Part shown: piece by piece, positions 1 through 8,304 of the stretch | How the letters are laid out: each line of letters begins with the position of its first letter | Position numbering within the stretch: position 1 is the stretch's first letter | NCBI RefSeq assembly: GCF_000184945.1 | Contig: NZ_GL586311.1 | Span: forward strand, 2,195,601-2,259,600 | Source of the DNA: Segatella buccae ATCC 33574 | Lineage (GTDB): Bacteria; Bacteroidota; Bacteroidia; Bacteroidales; Bacteroidaceae | Length of the DNA stretch: 64,000 nt | Direction: 5' to 3' | Made by a program: the position numbers and the translations under genes | Notes under the pieces: generated by a model | Told to the model about the DNA's origin: nothing | Databases searched by the model: none | What the model saw: only the letters and a program-made list of their open reading frames with translations

Positions 1-393
1 AGATTTGCCAACCACCGTTCGCTGGGACTCAACCTCACAGTGACCAACTCGCTCATCACGGGCTATGCCGACGATGTAATGGTTGGTGACAAAACCGACA
101 GCATTGACTTCAACTATGCCTTCGACCATTGCATTATCCGTACTCCGAAGCTTGAAACCAAGGATAGTGTGTGTTTCACCCACGTTGTTTTTGAAGATCC
201 CAAAGACACTGTGAAGACGGGCGAGAAGCATTTTGTGAAAATCGATGCCGGGAAACTGCGCTACGACTTCCGCTTGCGCAAAATATCACTGGCCATCGGA
301 GCGGCGGACAAAGCCACAGCACTGCCAACCGACCGACTGGGCAGACGGCGCGACGACAATCCCGACATCGGGTGCTATGAGTGGAGTGAATGA
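1..393 (+). CDS. C-terminal end of a right-handed beta-helix / choice-of-anchor-Q type surface protein (partial)
   Basis: The reading frame is open from the first base of the window and ends in TGA at 391-393, so only the last 130 residues or so are present. The segment has short beta-helix-like strands, and its end carries the pattern GRRRDDNPDIGCYEW. That resembles the 'D..G..R...PDIGAYE' ending of choice-of-anchor-Q / parallel beta-helix proteins common in Bacteroidetes, many of which are exported polysaccharide-active or surface proteins. The first ATG, at 40, is internal and is not proposed as the start. The substrate cannot be told from this fragment. The decayed transposase follows almost directly, so the true downstream neighbour may have been lost. 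Confidence 0.6.
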   Translation, partial: RFANHRSLGLNLTVTNSLITGYADDVMVGDKTDSIDFNYAFDHCIIRTPKLETKDSVCFTHVVFEDPKDTVKTGEKHFVKIDAGKLRYDFRLRKISLAIGAADKATALPTDRLGRRRDDNPDIGCYEWSE

Positions 394-404
394 ATAACTT
401 TGAA

Positions 405-739
405 CTTTGAGGGATATTAAGGAGATTTACAAGCGAAGATGGGTTATAGAGTCCCTCTATAAGCAGCTCAAACAAAACATTCCCCCAACATTTCTTCTAT
501 GGTGACAGTGTAAATACCATACAGACATGGGTGGTACTCATTGCGAATCCGCTCTGTACGGTTATTTCCAGAATAATAAAAGGCACGTGTCTTTCTCGCA
601 GCTGGTAACCATGTTAAGACTTACACTGATGTATTATACCGGTTTCATCTCATTTATGGAAAATCCACAGAATGATGAACTCATGATAATGGTAAAAAGA
701 GCAAATGCACTACTAAAAGAACTTGACTTATTTGATTAA
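405..739 (+). pseudogene. Decayed IS4-family transposase, C-terminal part with frameshifts
   Basis: Reading from about 416 gives EIYKRRWVIESLYKQLKQN. This contains the IS4-family signature Y(2)R(3)E(6)K, with Y at 428-430, R at 437-439, E at 449-451 and K at 470-472. The homology then moves to another frame (FFYGDSVNTIQTWVVLIAN, roughly 490-565) and returns to the first frame for the final part ending NALLKELDLFD, stop at 737-739. The last 70 residues alone form an open frame beginning at 527. The catalytic N-terminal part is absent, so the element is dead. The frame changes are read directly; the family assignment rests on the YREK spacing. A sequence at 817-834 may be its right terminal repeat. 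Confidence 0.75.
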
Positions 740-816
740 GGGGGGCTTGGTTTTTAAAAAATGATACGGAATTGACTATTTGAAGGCAATCCCACAAGGA
801 AATTTATGCTGTTTAA

Positions 817-834
817 GTTTTACCGGGCAGCAAT
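817..834 (+). repeat. Candidate right-end terminal repeat of the IS4 remnant
   Basis: GTTTTACCGGGCAGCAAT lies 78 bases after the transposase remnant. A near-identical copy (one base different) is at 60707-60724, where it faces an inverted partner at 60656-60673. This makes it a plausible IS-family terminal inverted repeat. The matching left end is not visible near this remnant. Confidence 0.45.
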
Positions 835-924
835 AAATATCAACAAAAAGACATCTGCCAAAATTTTCCAACCAGAACGGAAAGTCGGTTTCAGACGACA
901 GAAATAGCTCTCCGATTTTTTTGT

Positions 925-1045
925 TCAGGCTCTTCGTGTTTGTGAAAGAGCTACACTTGGGCGCAGAAATGGGCACAGTTGCGATGCAACTGTGCCCATT
1001 TTGCAAGCCCGTCCGGGCCCTTTTAAGCCCGTTTTCGGGTCCGGA
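925..1045 (+). repeat. Palindromic extragenic repeat, copy D
   Basis: The motif GTGAAAGAGCTACACTTG (942-959) is followed by a 16-bp perfect stem: AAATGGGCACAGTTGC at 967-982, loop GAT, GCAACTGTGCCCATTT at 986-1001. A GGGCCC-containing segment follows at about 1010-1035. The same order of motif, short spacer, 16-bp palindrome and GGGCCC recurs at 63922-64000 with different stem bases that still pair. No T tract follows the stem, so it is not a classic terminator. Confidence 0.7.
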
Positions 1046-1281
1046 TGCGTGTCAATAAAATTCAAACTGTTGATAGTCAGCATCTTGAAGTTACCGTCAA
1101 AAATTGCTCATTTGCAGCGAGGGGGCCTTCCGTTGTAAAAATCGCAAGCAGAGAAGCCGAAAACGAATAAATTGTTTGACAATCATTCAGCCGGGATGCC
1201 TCCCTGCTAAATATCGACGGAGCCCTATTTTTCCCTTTATCCATGATGAGTGGAAAGGGGAGGGCAATGACCATTTAGTGT

Positions 1282-2418
1282 TTAGAAACGAAATGAAACT
1301 TCCACATCAATCAAGGAATAATTGTGTTTGAGTAATGAGTGGTCATTGATGAAAGCGTACTCACCGCTTATTTCAAAGTTCTTATGGAACTCATAGTCAA
1401 GTCCGATTTCATATTGCGTTCTTTGCTTGCCGGCATCACCGGAAGGCTGATACATATCGTATCGTGCCTTGGCATGTAATTTCTTTTTAATGATAGGGGC
1501 TATCACGAGTGCATAAACGCCTTGGGCTTTGTCACCGTCTGCCGATAGGTTACAGTTGCTTGCAGAGGCATCGTTGGTGTTGCTCAAACTTTTGGCAAAT
1601 GCCAATCCCGTGGAATGTACATACTCGGAGCGGAATGTCCAATCGTCTATGAGATATTCTGCCGAGAAGGCATAACGGCGCTGCTGGAGTCTGCGTATTC
1701 CACTTTTTGTTTCTTCCACGCCACTCTGCATGTTCTTTTCCGTCCAACTCCCTTTTCGTGCATACGAACCGGTCCAGCCGAATGTACCGATTCGCAACCC
1801 CTGAACGGGCATAACCCATACACCGCCAATAATATTTTTTTGCTGATCAACGTCTTTTACATTGATGCCCTGCCCGTTGAATACACCCACTTGATAGTGT
1901 ATCAGATTGCGACCCTTGTTATTCTTGAGGAAATCTCCTTGAAATTGTAAACCGATGTCACGACCGTTCGAACTGTGTGCACCGGCCCTGTCACTGAAAC
2001 CCGCAAGTTTCAGAACAGCTTGTCCGCAGCTCATGAAACCTTGGTCGATGGGGTGCATCGGATTTTCAAATGTAAACGGATTTTTGTATTGGCCAAGTTT
2101 GACACGGAAGAAATCATATTTCTGCCACTCGGCAAACAGATCGACGAGTCTCGGACTACTTCCCAATGTAGAGGTGTTGCCGTTGAATTGTATTTGGGCT
2201 TTCCAATAGAAGTCGTTTACAATCCGTCCATCAAGTGAAATACGGGCCAAACGCAGATTGAACGAGTTGGATTTGGCATTTTCTTGTGAACTGTATTGGT
2301 ATTGTGTGATACCATATCCGGATAATTTGACATTACTCAGCCAGGCAGGCATTTGGGCCAACGTATCGGCTGTATGAAAAATGACAGCAAACAATGTCAT
2401 TATGATTCCTTTTTTCAT
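1282..2418 (-). CDS. Outer-membrane porin, OprO/OprP-like
   Basis: This 378-residue protein has a signal peptide (MKKGIIMTLFAVIFHTADTLAQ) followed by a beta-barrel pattern of alternating polar and hydrophobic strands ending in SFRF, the aromatic C-terminus expected of outer-membrane proteins. Segments such as RLARISLDGRIVNDFYWKAQ and FRVKLGQYKNPFTFEN resemble the phosphate-selective porin O/P family. The ATG at 2416-2418 is chosen because the signal peptide begins there and a good promoter lies just upstream on this strand (2460-2491); the longer open frame would begin upstream of a signal peptide. It is probably a passive channel; phosphate specificity is not shown by the sequence. It appears monocistronic. 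Confidence 0.8.
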   Translation of the reverse strand: MKKGIIMTLFAVIFHTADTLAQMPAWLSNVKLSGYGITQYQYSSQENAKSNSFNLRLARISLDGRIVNDFYWKAQIQFNGNTSTLGSSPRLVDLFAEWQKYDFFRVKLGQYKNPFTFENPMHPIDQGFMSCGQAVLKLAGFSDRAGAHSSNGRDIGLQFQGDFLKNNKGRNLIHYQVGVFNGQGINVKDVDQQKNIIGGVWVMPVQGLRIGTFGWTGSYARKGSWTEKNMQSGVEETKSGIRRLQQRRYAFSAEYLIDDWTFRSEYVHSTGLAFAKSLSNTNDASASNCNLSADGDKAQGVYALVIAPIIKKKLHAKARYDMYQPSGDAGKQRTQYEIGLDYEFHKNFEISGEYAFINDHSLLKHNYSLIDVEVSFRF

Positions 2419-2459
2419 AGAATGAGAGCTTTTAGTTATTTGATTATTATTTGTTTTTG

Positions 2460-2491
2460 CAAATGTAGACAAAATTTCCAAAAACTACAAA
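2460..2491 (-). promoter_or_regulatory. Promoter of the porin gene
   Basis: On the minus strand this reads TTTG (2488-2491), 20 bases, then TACATTTG (2460-2467). It matches the Bacteroidetes primary-sigma pattern TTTG-N19/20-TAnnTTTG. It places the transcript start near 2457 and supports the ATG at 2418. Confidence 0.75.
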
Positions 2492-2572
2492 TAAAACAAG
2501 AAATAAGACAGCAAAGAAAAGACTATTTTCCGCAATCTTATTCCTTGTTTTTATGATACCTGTGTATGAGCT

Positions 2573-3991
2573 TTATCTTCTAACAAGCAAAACTACATTC
2601 TCCACATGGGGCGTGTGGGGGAACATGTCGACCGGTTGAACCTCCTCCACACGATAATCCACATCTAAGAGGTTCAAATCGCGTGCTTGTGTAGCCGGGT
2701 TGCAACTCACATAGACAATACGCCTTGGGGCTGCATGGAGAATTGTGTTCACCACATCCGCATGCATACCTGCGCGTGGAGGGTCGGTGATGATGACATC
2801 CGGACGGCCATGTTGGCGGATGAACTCGTCATTGAGGATATCTTTCATATCGCCCGCATAAAATAGCGTGTTGTCGATACCGTTGATTTCAGAGTTGACC
2901 TTTGCATCTTCAATGGCTTCCGGCACATATTCTATCCCGATTACTTGTTTTGCCTCCCGGGCAACAAAGTTAGCGATGGTTCCTGTGCCCGTGTACAAAT
3001 CGTAAACCAATTCATCGCCTGTAAGTTGGGAAAATTCGCGAGCGACGGAATATAAATGATATGCCTGCTCGGTATTGGTCTGATAAAAACTCTTTGGACC
3101 GACCTTGAACCGGAGCCCTTCCATCACCTCAAAAATATGGTCATTGCCCTTATATACACTAATGGGCAAATCGCCGAATGTGTCATTACACTTCTGGTTG
3201 TCAACATAGAGCAGAGAAGTGATTTCCGGAAACTTGTCACCTATGTGCTGCAACAGAGCCAACGCCTTTGCCTCATCCCCTTCCTCATCGTAATGGAACT
3301 GCACGAGCACCATCCATTCTCCGGTGTTTGAATTACGAATCATCACATCCCGCAACAGTCCATGTTGCTGACGAATGTCATAAAACGATATCTCTGTGGC
3401 AAAGGCGAAATCGCGTATCGCATTGCGAATCCGATTGTTCAGGTCATCCATTAAGCCGCATTTCTCAATGGGATATATTTTGTCGAACGCTCCCGTGATG
3501 TGAAATCCGATAGCATTCATGTTGGTAAACTCTGTGCCGGAAGCTACCTCCTCCTTAGTCAGCCATCGCTTGTTCGAGCATCCGAATTCTATCTTGTTGC
3601 GATATTCCTGCGTTTTCACACTGCCCATGATGGGGCGGAACTCCGGAAGTTCCACCTTGCCGATGCGTGACAGCTGGTCATAGACTTGCTGTTGTTTTGC
3701 TTTGATTTGTTCTTGATAGGGCAGGTTTTGCCATTTGCATCCGCCACATATTCCGAAATGACTGCAAAATGGAGTCTCACGTACATTACTATATTTAATG
3801 AATCTGGCGACTTCCGCCTCACAATAGTGGTGTTTCTTCCTGCGTATTTGTAAATCGACAACATCCCCGGGCACACAAAAAGGCACAAAAATCACCATAT
3901 CATTATGATGAACGACACATTTTCCTTCAGCTGCCACCGACTCTATGGTTACATTTTCCAAGAGGGGCAAGGGTTTGTTTCTTTTTCCCAT
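2573..3991 (-). CDS. rlmD: 23S rRNA (uracil-C5)-methyltransferase, RlmD/RumA type
   Basis: This is a 472-residue SAM-dependent enzyme that makes 5-methyluridine in 23S rRNA (U1939 in E. coli for RlmD). An N-terminal TRAM-like domain (about 1-65) is followed by cysteines in CSHFGICGGC, which in the family bind a [4Fe-4S] cluster. The Rossmann methylase domain has YDLYTGTGTIANF for SAM binding, TDPPRAGMH, and YVSCNPATQARDL, whose Cys is the catalytic nucleophile. Start: the open frame extends to 4078, but MGKRNKPLP at 3991 sits just downstream of a TAACTTTG box at 4013-4020, so 3991 is preferred. Related uracil methylases (RlmC, TrmA-like) are alternatives, since Bacteroidetes paralogs are hard to separate by eye. 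Confidence 0.9.
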   Translation of the reverse strand: MGKRNKPLPLLENVTIESVAAEGKCVVHHNDMVIFVPFCVPGDVVDLQIRRKKHHYCEAEVARFIKYSNVRETPFCSHFGICGGCKWQNLPYQEQIKAKQQQVYDQLSRIGKVELPEFRPIMGSVKTQEYRNKIEFGCSNKRWLTKEEVASGTEFTNMNAIGFHITGAFDKIYPIEKCGLMDDLNNRIRNAIRDFAFATEISFYDIRQQHGLLRDVMIRNSNTGEWMVLVQFHYDEEGDEAKALALLQHIGDKFPEITSLLYVDNQKCNDTFGDLPISVYKGNDHIFEVMEGLRFKVGPKSFYQTNTEQAYHLYSVAREFSQLTGDELVYDLYTGTGTIANFVAREAKQVIGIEYVPEAIEDAKVNSEINGIDNTLFYAGDMKDILNDEFIRQHGRPDVIITDPPRAGMHADVVNTILHAAPRRIVYVSCNPATQARDLNLLDVDYRVEEVQPVDMFPHTPHVENVVLLVRR

Positions 3992-4012
3992 AACATCTTT
4001 GTATTTTTGATG

Positions 4013-4020
4013 CAAAGTTA
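4013..4020 (-). promoter_or_regulatory. -7 box of rlmD
   Basis: The minus strand reads TAACTTTG, ending 21 bases before the rlmD ATG. No convincing TTTG -33 element is present; the palindrome at 4060-4089 lies just upstream. Confidence 0.55.
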
Positions 4021-4059
4021 CGATTTTTCTTCCATCTTCCCCCATTTTGCATTCTACAT

Positions 4060-4089
4060 TTTCGGACTGTTTGCGCAAACAGTCTGAAA
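4060..4089. promoter_or_regulatory. 30-base near-perfect palindrome between divergent rlmD and ppdK
   Basis: TTTCGGACTGTTTGC (4060-4074) is followed directly by GCAAACAGTCTGAAA (4075-4089), with one mismatched pair in 15. The symmetry extends weakly to TACATTT / AAATGTA on the flanks. It sits upstream of both promoters, 34 bases before the ppdK -33 element, and is not followed by a T tract. An operator for a dimeric regulator is the best reading; the protein is unknown. Confidence 0.5.
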
Positions 4090-4123
4090 TGTAAACTCGA
4101 GATGGCAGAAAGAATACTAAAAG

Positions 4124-4155
4124 TTTGTGTAATTTGAAAAATAAAGGTATATTTG
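4124..4155 (+). promoter_or_regulatory. Promoter of ppdK
   Basis: TTTG (4124-4127), 20 bases, TATATTTG (4148-4155): a full match to the Bacteroidetes primary promoter pattern. The predicted transcript starts near 4158, leaving a leader of about 44 bases. Confidence 0.8.
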
Positions 4156-4201
4156 CAACACAAAAAGAAACATACTATAAAGCATTGAATACCTATCAAT
4201 T

Positions 4202-6922
4202 ATGAATGAGAAAAGAGTTTATACCTTCGGCAATGGTAAAGCTGAAGGAAAGGCAGATATGCGAAATCTGCTTGGAGGTAAAGGAGCCAATCTGGCAGAA
4301 ATGAATCTAATCGGTGTGCCTGTACCTCCCGGTTTTACCATTACGACCGATGTATGTAACGAATACTTCGAAAAAGGAAAAGAAAAAGTAGTAGCATTAC
4401 TGAAGGCAGAAGTCGAACAATCAGTAAAGCACATTGAGACTTTAATGAACTCAAAGTTTGGCGATGTCCAAAATCCATTGCTTGTAAGCGTACGCTCGGG
4501 TGCCCGTGCGTCCATGCCGGGTATGATGGACACCATTCTCAACCTTGGTTTGAACGATGAAGTGGTGGAAGGCCTTGCCAAGAAGACCGGTAACGAGCGC
4601 TTTGCATACGACAGCTATCGCCGCTTTGTACAGATGTATGGCGATGTGGTGCTCGGCATGAAACCGGTGAACAAAACCGACATTGACCCGTTTGAGGCCA
4701 TTATCCAACAGGTGAAAGCCGAGCGTGGCATCAAACTTGACAATGAAATGAATGTCGATGAGTTGAAAAAACTTGTCTTGCTTTTCAAGGAAGCTATCAA
4801 GAAACAGACGGGCAAGGACTTCCCCACCGACCCTATGGAACAGTTGTGGGGTGCCGTATGTGCCGTGTTTGACTCATGGATGAACGAGCGTGCCATTCTC
4901 TATCGCAAGATGGAAGGCATCCCTGCAGAGTGGGGAACAGCCGTTACCGTGATGGCTATGGTGTTCGGCAACATGGGCAACACTTCAGCAACCGGTGTTT
5001 GTTTCAGTCGCGATGCTGCCACCGGTGAAAATATCTTCAATGGTGAATATCTGGTTAATGCTCAGGGAGAGGACGTTGTGGCCGGTATCCGCACGCCCCA
5101 GCAGATAACAAAGGAGGGATCCCGGCGTTGGGCTGCCCAGCAGGAGATTCCCGAAGAAGAGCGTGTCAGCAAATATCCCTCTATGGAAGAAGCCATGCCC
5201 GAGATCTTTGCACAACTGAATGGATTGCAAGACAAACTCGAGCATCATTACCACGATATGCAGGACATGGAGTTCACCGTGCAGGAGGGCAAACTGTGGT
5301 TCCTCCAAACGCGCAACGGCAAGCGCACGGGCACCGCTATGGTAAAGATAGCCATGGACTTGTTGGCTGAAGGTGAGATTGATGAGAAAACGGCTTTGAT
5401 GCGCTGTGAGCCTAACAAACTTGACGAACTTTTGCATCCGGTGTTTGACAAAGAGGCAAAGAAGGCTGCTAAGGTACTGACACGTGGATTACCTGCATCA
5501 CCGGGGGCCGCATGTGGACAAATAGTATTCTTTGCCGATGATGCAGAGGAATGGCATGCCAAAGGCCATCAGGTGGTGATGGTTCGCATCGAAACTTCTC
5601 CTGAAGACTTGGCCGGCATGTCTGCTGCGGAAGGCATTCTGACTGCTCGGGGTGGCATGACATCCCATGCAGCGGTAGTTGCCCGTGGAATGGGTAAGTG
5701 CTGTGTGTCGGGAGCCGGTGCCATCAATGTTAACTATAAGAACCGGACTGTTGAAATCGACGGTGTTTTGTTGAAAGAGGGTGACTATCTGTCTATCAAT
5801 GGTTCTACAGGTGAAGTGTATTTAGGTGAGGTGGAAACCAAGCCCGCTGAAATGACCGGTGATTTTGCCGCCTTGATGGAGTTGTGTCACAAGCACACAA
5901 AACTCGTGGTGAGAACCAATGCCGACACGCCGCATGATGCAGAAGTTGCCCGGAAATTCGGTGCAGTTGGCATCGGCCTTTGTCGTACCGAGCACATGTT
6001 CTTCGATGCGGATAAAATCAAGGCTATGCGCGAGATGATTCTTGCTGACAGCAAGGAAGGTCGTGAAAAAGCACTTGAAAAACTGTTGCCCTATCAAACA
6101 AAAGATTTCTATGGCATCTTGAAAGCCATGAACGGTTATCCCGTCAACATCCGTCTGCTCGATCCACCATTGCATGAGTTTGTTCCTCATGACCTTGAAG
6201 GCCAGCAGATTATGGCCGATGAGATGGGTGTATCGGTTCAAGAAATACAGCAGCGTGTCAACTCGCTGAGTGAGCACAACCCCATGCTGGGACACCGCGG
6301 TTGTCGCTTGGGCAATACCTATCCGGAGATCACGGCCATGCAGACAAAGGCTATTCTGGGTGCAGCCGTTCAGTTGAAGAAAGAAGGTATGGATCCCCAT
6401 CCGGAGATTATGGTTCCACTTATCGGTATCGTCAACGAGTTTGACGCTCAGGAGGAAGTCATCCGCAAGACGGCAAAAGAACTCTTTGCCACTGAGGGGG
6501 TGGAGGTACCTTTCCGTGTGGGCACCATGATTGAGATTCCCCGTGCTGCCCTCACCGCCGACATCATCGCCAAGAAAGCCGAATATTTCAGCTTTGGCAC
6601 GAACGACTTGACACAAATGACATTCGGCTACAGCCGTGACGATATTTCCAGCTTCTTGCCCGTATATTTGGAAAAGAAGATATTGAGTGTCGACCCGTTC
6701 CAAGTGCTTGATCAGAATGGCGTGGGCCAACTGGTCAAGATGGCTGTGGAGAAGGGTAGGGCCACCCGTCCTGAGCTTGTTTGTGGCATCTGTGGCGAAC
6801 ATGGCGGTGAGCCTTCATCTGTTAAGTTCTGTCACCGTGTGGGCCTCAACTACGTGAGTTGCTCTCCGTTCAGAGTGCCGATTGCAAGATTGGCGGCCGC
6901 CCAAGCAGCAGTGGAAGAGTAA
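4202..6922 (+). CDS. ppdK: Pyruvate, phosphate dikinase
   Basis: This 906-residue enzyme interconverts pyruvate, ATP and phosphate with phosphoenolpyruvate, AMP and pyrophosphate in the cytoplasm. It has the three-part PPDK layout: N-terminal ATP-grasp nucleotide domain (about 1-350, with VSVRSGARASMPGMMDT), central phosphohistidine domain (GGMTSHAAVVARGMGK, swivelling His near residue 489), and C-terminal PEP/pyruvate barrel (GLCRTEHMF, MIEIPRAAL, FGTNDLTQMTFG, and CGICGEHGG with the catalytic Cys near 863). Length is typical of bacterial PPDK. In PPi-using anaerobes it can work in the glycolytic direction. It has its own promoter and a terminator at 6945, so it is probably transcribed alone; the palindrome at 4060 may regulate it. 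Confidence 0.97.
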   Translation: MNEKRVYTFGNGKAEGKADMRNLLGGKGANLAEMNLIGVPVPPGFTITTDVCNEYFEKGKEKVVALLKAEVEQSVKHIETLMNSKFGDVQNPLLVSVRSGARASMPGMMDTILNLGLNDEVVEGLAKKTGNERFAYDSYRRFVQMYGDVVLGMKPVNKTDIDPFEAIIQQVKAERGIKLDNEMNVDELKKLVLLFKEAIKKQTGKDFPTDPMEQLWGAVCAVFDSWMNERAILYRKMEGIPAEWGTAVTVMAMVFGNMGNTSATGVCFSRDAATGENIFNGEYLVNAQGEDVVAGIRTPQQITKEGSRRWAAQQEIPEEERVSKYPSMEEAMPEIFAQLNGLQDKLEHHYHDMQDMEFTVQEGKLWFLQTRNGKRTGTAMVKIAMDLLAEGEIDEKTALMRCEPNKLDELLHPVFDKEAKKAAKVLTRGLPASPGAACGQIVFFADDAEEWHAKGHQVVMVRIETSPEDLAGMSAAEGILTARGGMTSHAAVVARGMGKCCVSGAGAINVNYKNRTVEIDGVLLKEGDYLSINGSTGEVYLGEVETKPAEMTGDFAALMELCHKHTKLVVRTNADTPHDAEVARKFGAVGIGLCRTEHMFFDADKIKAMREMILADSKEGREKALEKLLPYQTKDFYGILKAMNGYPVNIRLLDPPLHEFVPHDLEGQQIMADEMGVSVQEIQQRVNSLSEHNPMLGHRGCRLGNTYPEITAMQTKAILGAAVQLKKEGMDPHPEIMVPLIGIVNEFDAQEEVIRKTAKELFATEGVEVPFRVGTMIEIPRAALTADIIAKKAEYFSFGTNDLTQMTFGYSRDDISSFLPVYLEKKILSVDPFQVLDQNGVGQLVKMAVEKGRATRPELVCGICGEHGGEPSSVKFCHRVGLNYVSCSPFRVPIARLAAAQAAVEE

Positions 6923-6944
6923 ACAACCAACCTCATGATAGTAG

Positions 6945-6981
6945 GCGGACATGTCTCTAAAAGAGCGTGTCCGCTTATATT
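6945..6981 (+). terminator. Terminator after ppdK
   Basis: GCGGACA (6945-6951) pairs with TGTCCGC (6968-6974), with an inner CTCT/AGAG pairing, and is followed by TTATATTT. Confidence 0.65.
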
Positions 6982-7085
6982 TGTGAAATAAGATGTTGTT
7001 TTCATGCCACACAAAAAGTAAGTGGAATGCAATTTATACCCGATACTCACGTTTATATAAAAGTAGAAATTCAAAGATTGATAAA

Positions 7086-7583
7086 ATGAAGAAAATGTTA
7101 ATGTTGTTTGTACTCCTGTTTTCGTTGGCCGTGAATGCCAAAGGAGACACCGGCGTTGCAAACGTAGATTTCGGAACAAGTTATGACATGGCAATCACCA
7201 AGTTGAAACAAACTTTTGGAGAACCGGCGATGAGCGACTCCGCCAAAGTTGTTTTTATGAACAGACTTTATGACGGTGTCCGCTATGACAAGGTGGAATT
7301 TTATTTCGAACAGGAGAAAGGGGACTGTGTTTTCAATCAGGCCCGCTTCTATATCTTTTGTACCAACAAAAGCGTAGCCAGACAACGATTGAAATTCCTT
7401 TCAAAAGTGATGGGCAAGAAGTATGAAATCTCCTACGATGAAGAGGACGGGGGCGATGTGTTCTATAAAGGAGGCACTTCTCCTTTGGGCTATGGCAAGT
7501 TGTTTACCATCTTCACTTCGCCCATGGACGGCCGATGGACTGCCCAGTTGCGCTTTGGGCCGTTCAAGAATGTCAAACGTTAA
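7086..7583 (+). CDS. Small exported protein of unknown function
   Basis: This is a 165-residue protein with a clear signal peptide (MKKMLMLFVLLFSLAVNAKG). The mature part begins with a 'DFGTSYDMAITKLKQTFGEP' type segment and continues as alternating strands with FYFEQ and FYIFCTN. I do not recognise the family. The ATG at 7086 is chosen because the signal peptide starts there, although the frame is open from 6993. The next gene begins 17 bases after its stop, so the two are likely co-transcribed and may work together in the periplasm or outer envelope. No catalytic motif is visible. Confidence 0.75.
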   Translation: MKKMLMLFVLLFSLAVNAKGDTGVANVDFGTSYDMAITKLKQTFGEPAMSDSAKVVFMNRLYDGVRYDKVEFYFEQEKGDCVFNQARFYIFCTNKSVARQRLKFLSKVMGKKYEISYDEEDGGDVFYKGGTSPLGYGKLFTIFTSPMDGRWTAQLRFGPFKNVKR

Positions 7584-7600
7584 AACTGCCACAGGCCGAT

Positions 7601-8239
7601 ATGCGTAGGTTTACCTTACTATCGTTATTGACATTTTTCATTGCCATCTCGGCATCGGCATACAGCATTACAGATGCGTGGATTTCGATGCCGGACTCTT
7701 TTGTACCTTCTCTCAGTGCCACGCTCCGGAGGGAGCTCGTTGACTTGAAGCAACAAGGCCGGCGCCCGGAAGTGGCCAACCTGCTGCAAGGAGAGACCAC
7801 GCTTGACACGCTGACGGCCGACTATATGCGCGTTTCGTTGTCGCCGGCTGCCATTTTTGAGATGTGCCGCTTGCCCATGCAGAATGGCGACACCATCGTA
7901 TGCGTAGTCAAGACCTATTCCGCACCAGCCAAAGAAAGCGAGGTGGCGTTTTATAACCAACAGTGGCTGAAAATCGAATTGAAACACGCGTTTGCCGGAA
8001 AATGCTTTGATGGCATGGTCAAGTCGCTCGTAGCCAAGCCCGACACCATGGCGCAATCCCGCTTTGAAGATTTGTCTGCCATGCTCGAACCTGTTATGGG
8101 GTGGGCCGAACTCTCGGCGAATGGCCCCTCAATAGTGTTTCATCGTTCCGCTCCATTGGTAGAAAGTGCAGACAAAAAACTGCTTGAGGCCATTCTCTTG
8201 CAAAGAAGGCTTAAATGGAACGGTGAAACCTTTAAATAA
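7601..8239 (+). CDS. DUF3256-like exported protein
   Basis: This is a 212-residue protein with a signal peptide (MRRFTLLSLLTFFIAISASAYS) followed by AWISMPDSFVPSLSATLRRELVDL. The latter resembles the opening of the Bacteroidetes family DUF3256, in which an 'iF..MPDs.lP.Lt...R.dLiD' segment precedes a compact beta-rich domain. Function is unknown for the family. The start at 7601 gives the signal peptide; the frame is open from 7535, overlapping the preceding gene. The 17-base gap to that gene suggests an operon. I infer a periplasmic location. Confidence 0.65.
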   Translation: MRRFTLLSLLTFFIAISASAYSITDAWISMPDSFVPSLSATLRRELVDLKQQGRRPEVANLLQGETTLDTLTADYMRVSLSPAAIFEMCRLPMQNGDTIVCVVKTYSAPAKESEVAFYNQQWLKIELKHAFAGKCFDGMVKSLVAKPDTMAQSRFEDLSAMLEPVMGWAELSANGPSIVFHRSAPLVESADKKLLEAILLQRRLKWNGETFK

Positions 8240-8271
8240 TGTTATATTGGATATAAATTCTAATTGAAAAG

Positions 8272-8302
8272 TTTGCAGATACCCAAAAAATCAATAACTT
8301 TG
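8272..8302 (+). promoter_or_regulatory. Promoter of predicted small RNA
   Basis: TTTG (8272-8275), 19 bases, TAACTTTG (8295-8302). It is followed immediately by a short structured transcript and an intrinsic terminator rather than a gene. Confidence 0.7.
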
Positions 8303-8304
8303 CA

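Larger units (their letters stand above)
740..1281. other. Gene-free stretch with IS end and palindromic repeat
   Basis: This 542-base gap between the transposase remnant and the porin gene holds the candidate IS end (817-834) and the GTGAAAGAG palindromic repeat (about 925-1045). From about 1046 to 1281 nothing convincing is visible; short open frames there lack family features and look like chance. Confidence 0.6.

Noticed and set aside
5822..6802. 326-residue open frame antisense to ppdK
   Set aside because: ppdK is certain in the other strand; this frame has no family features.
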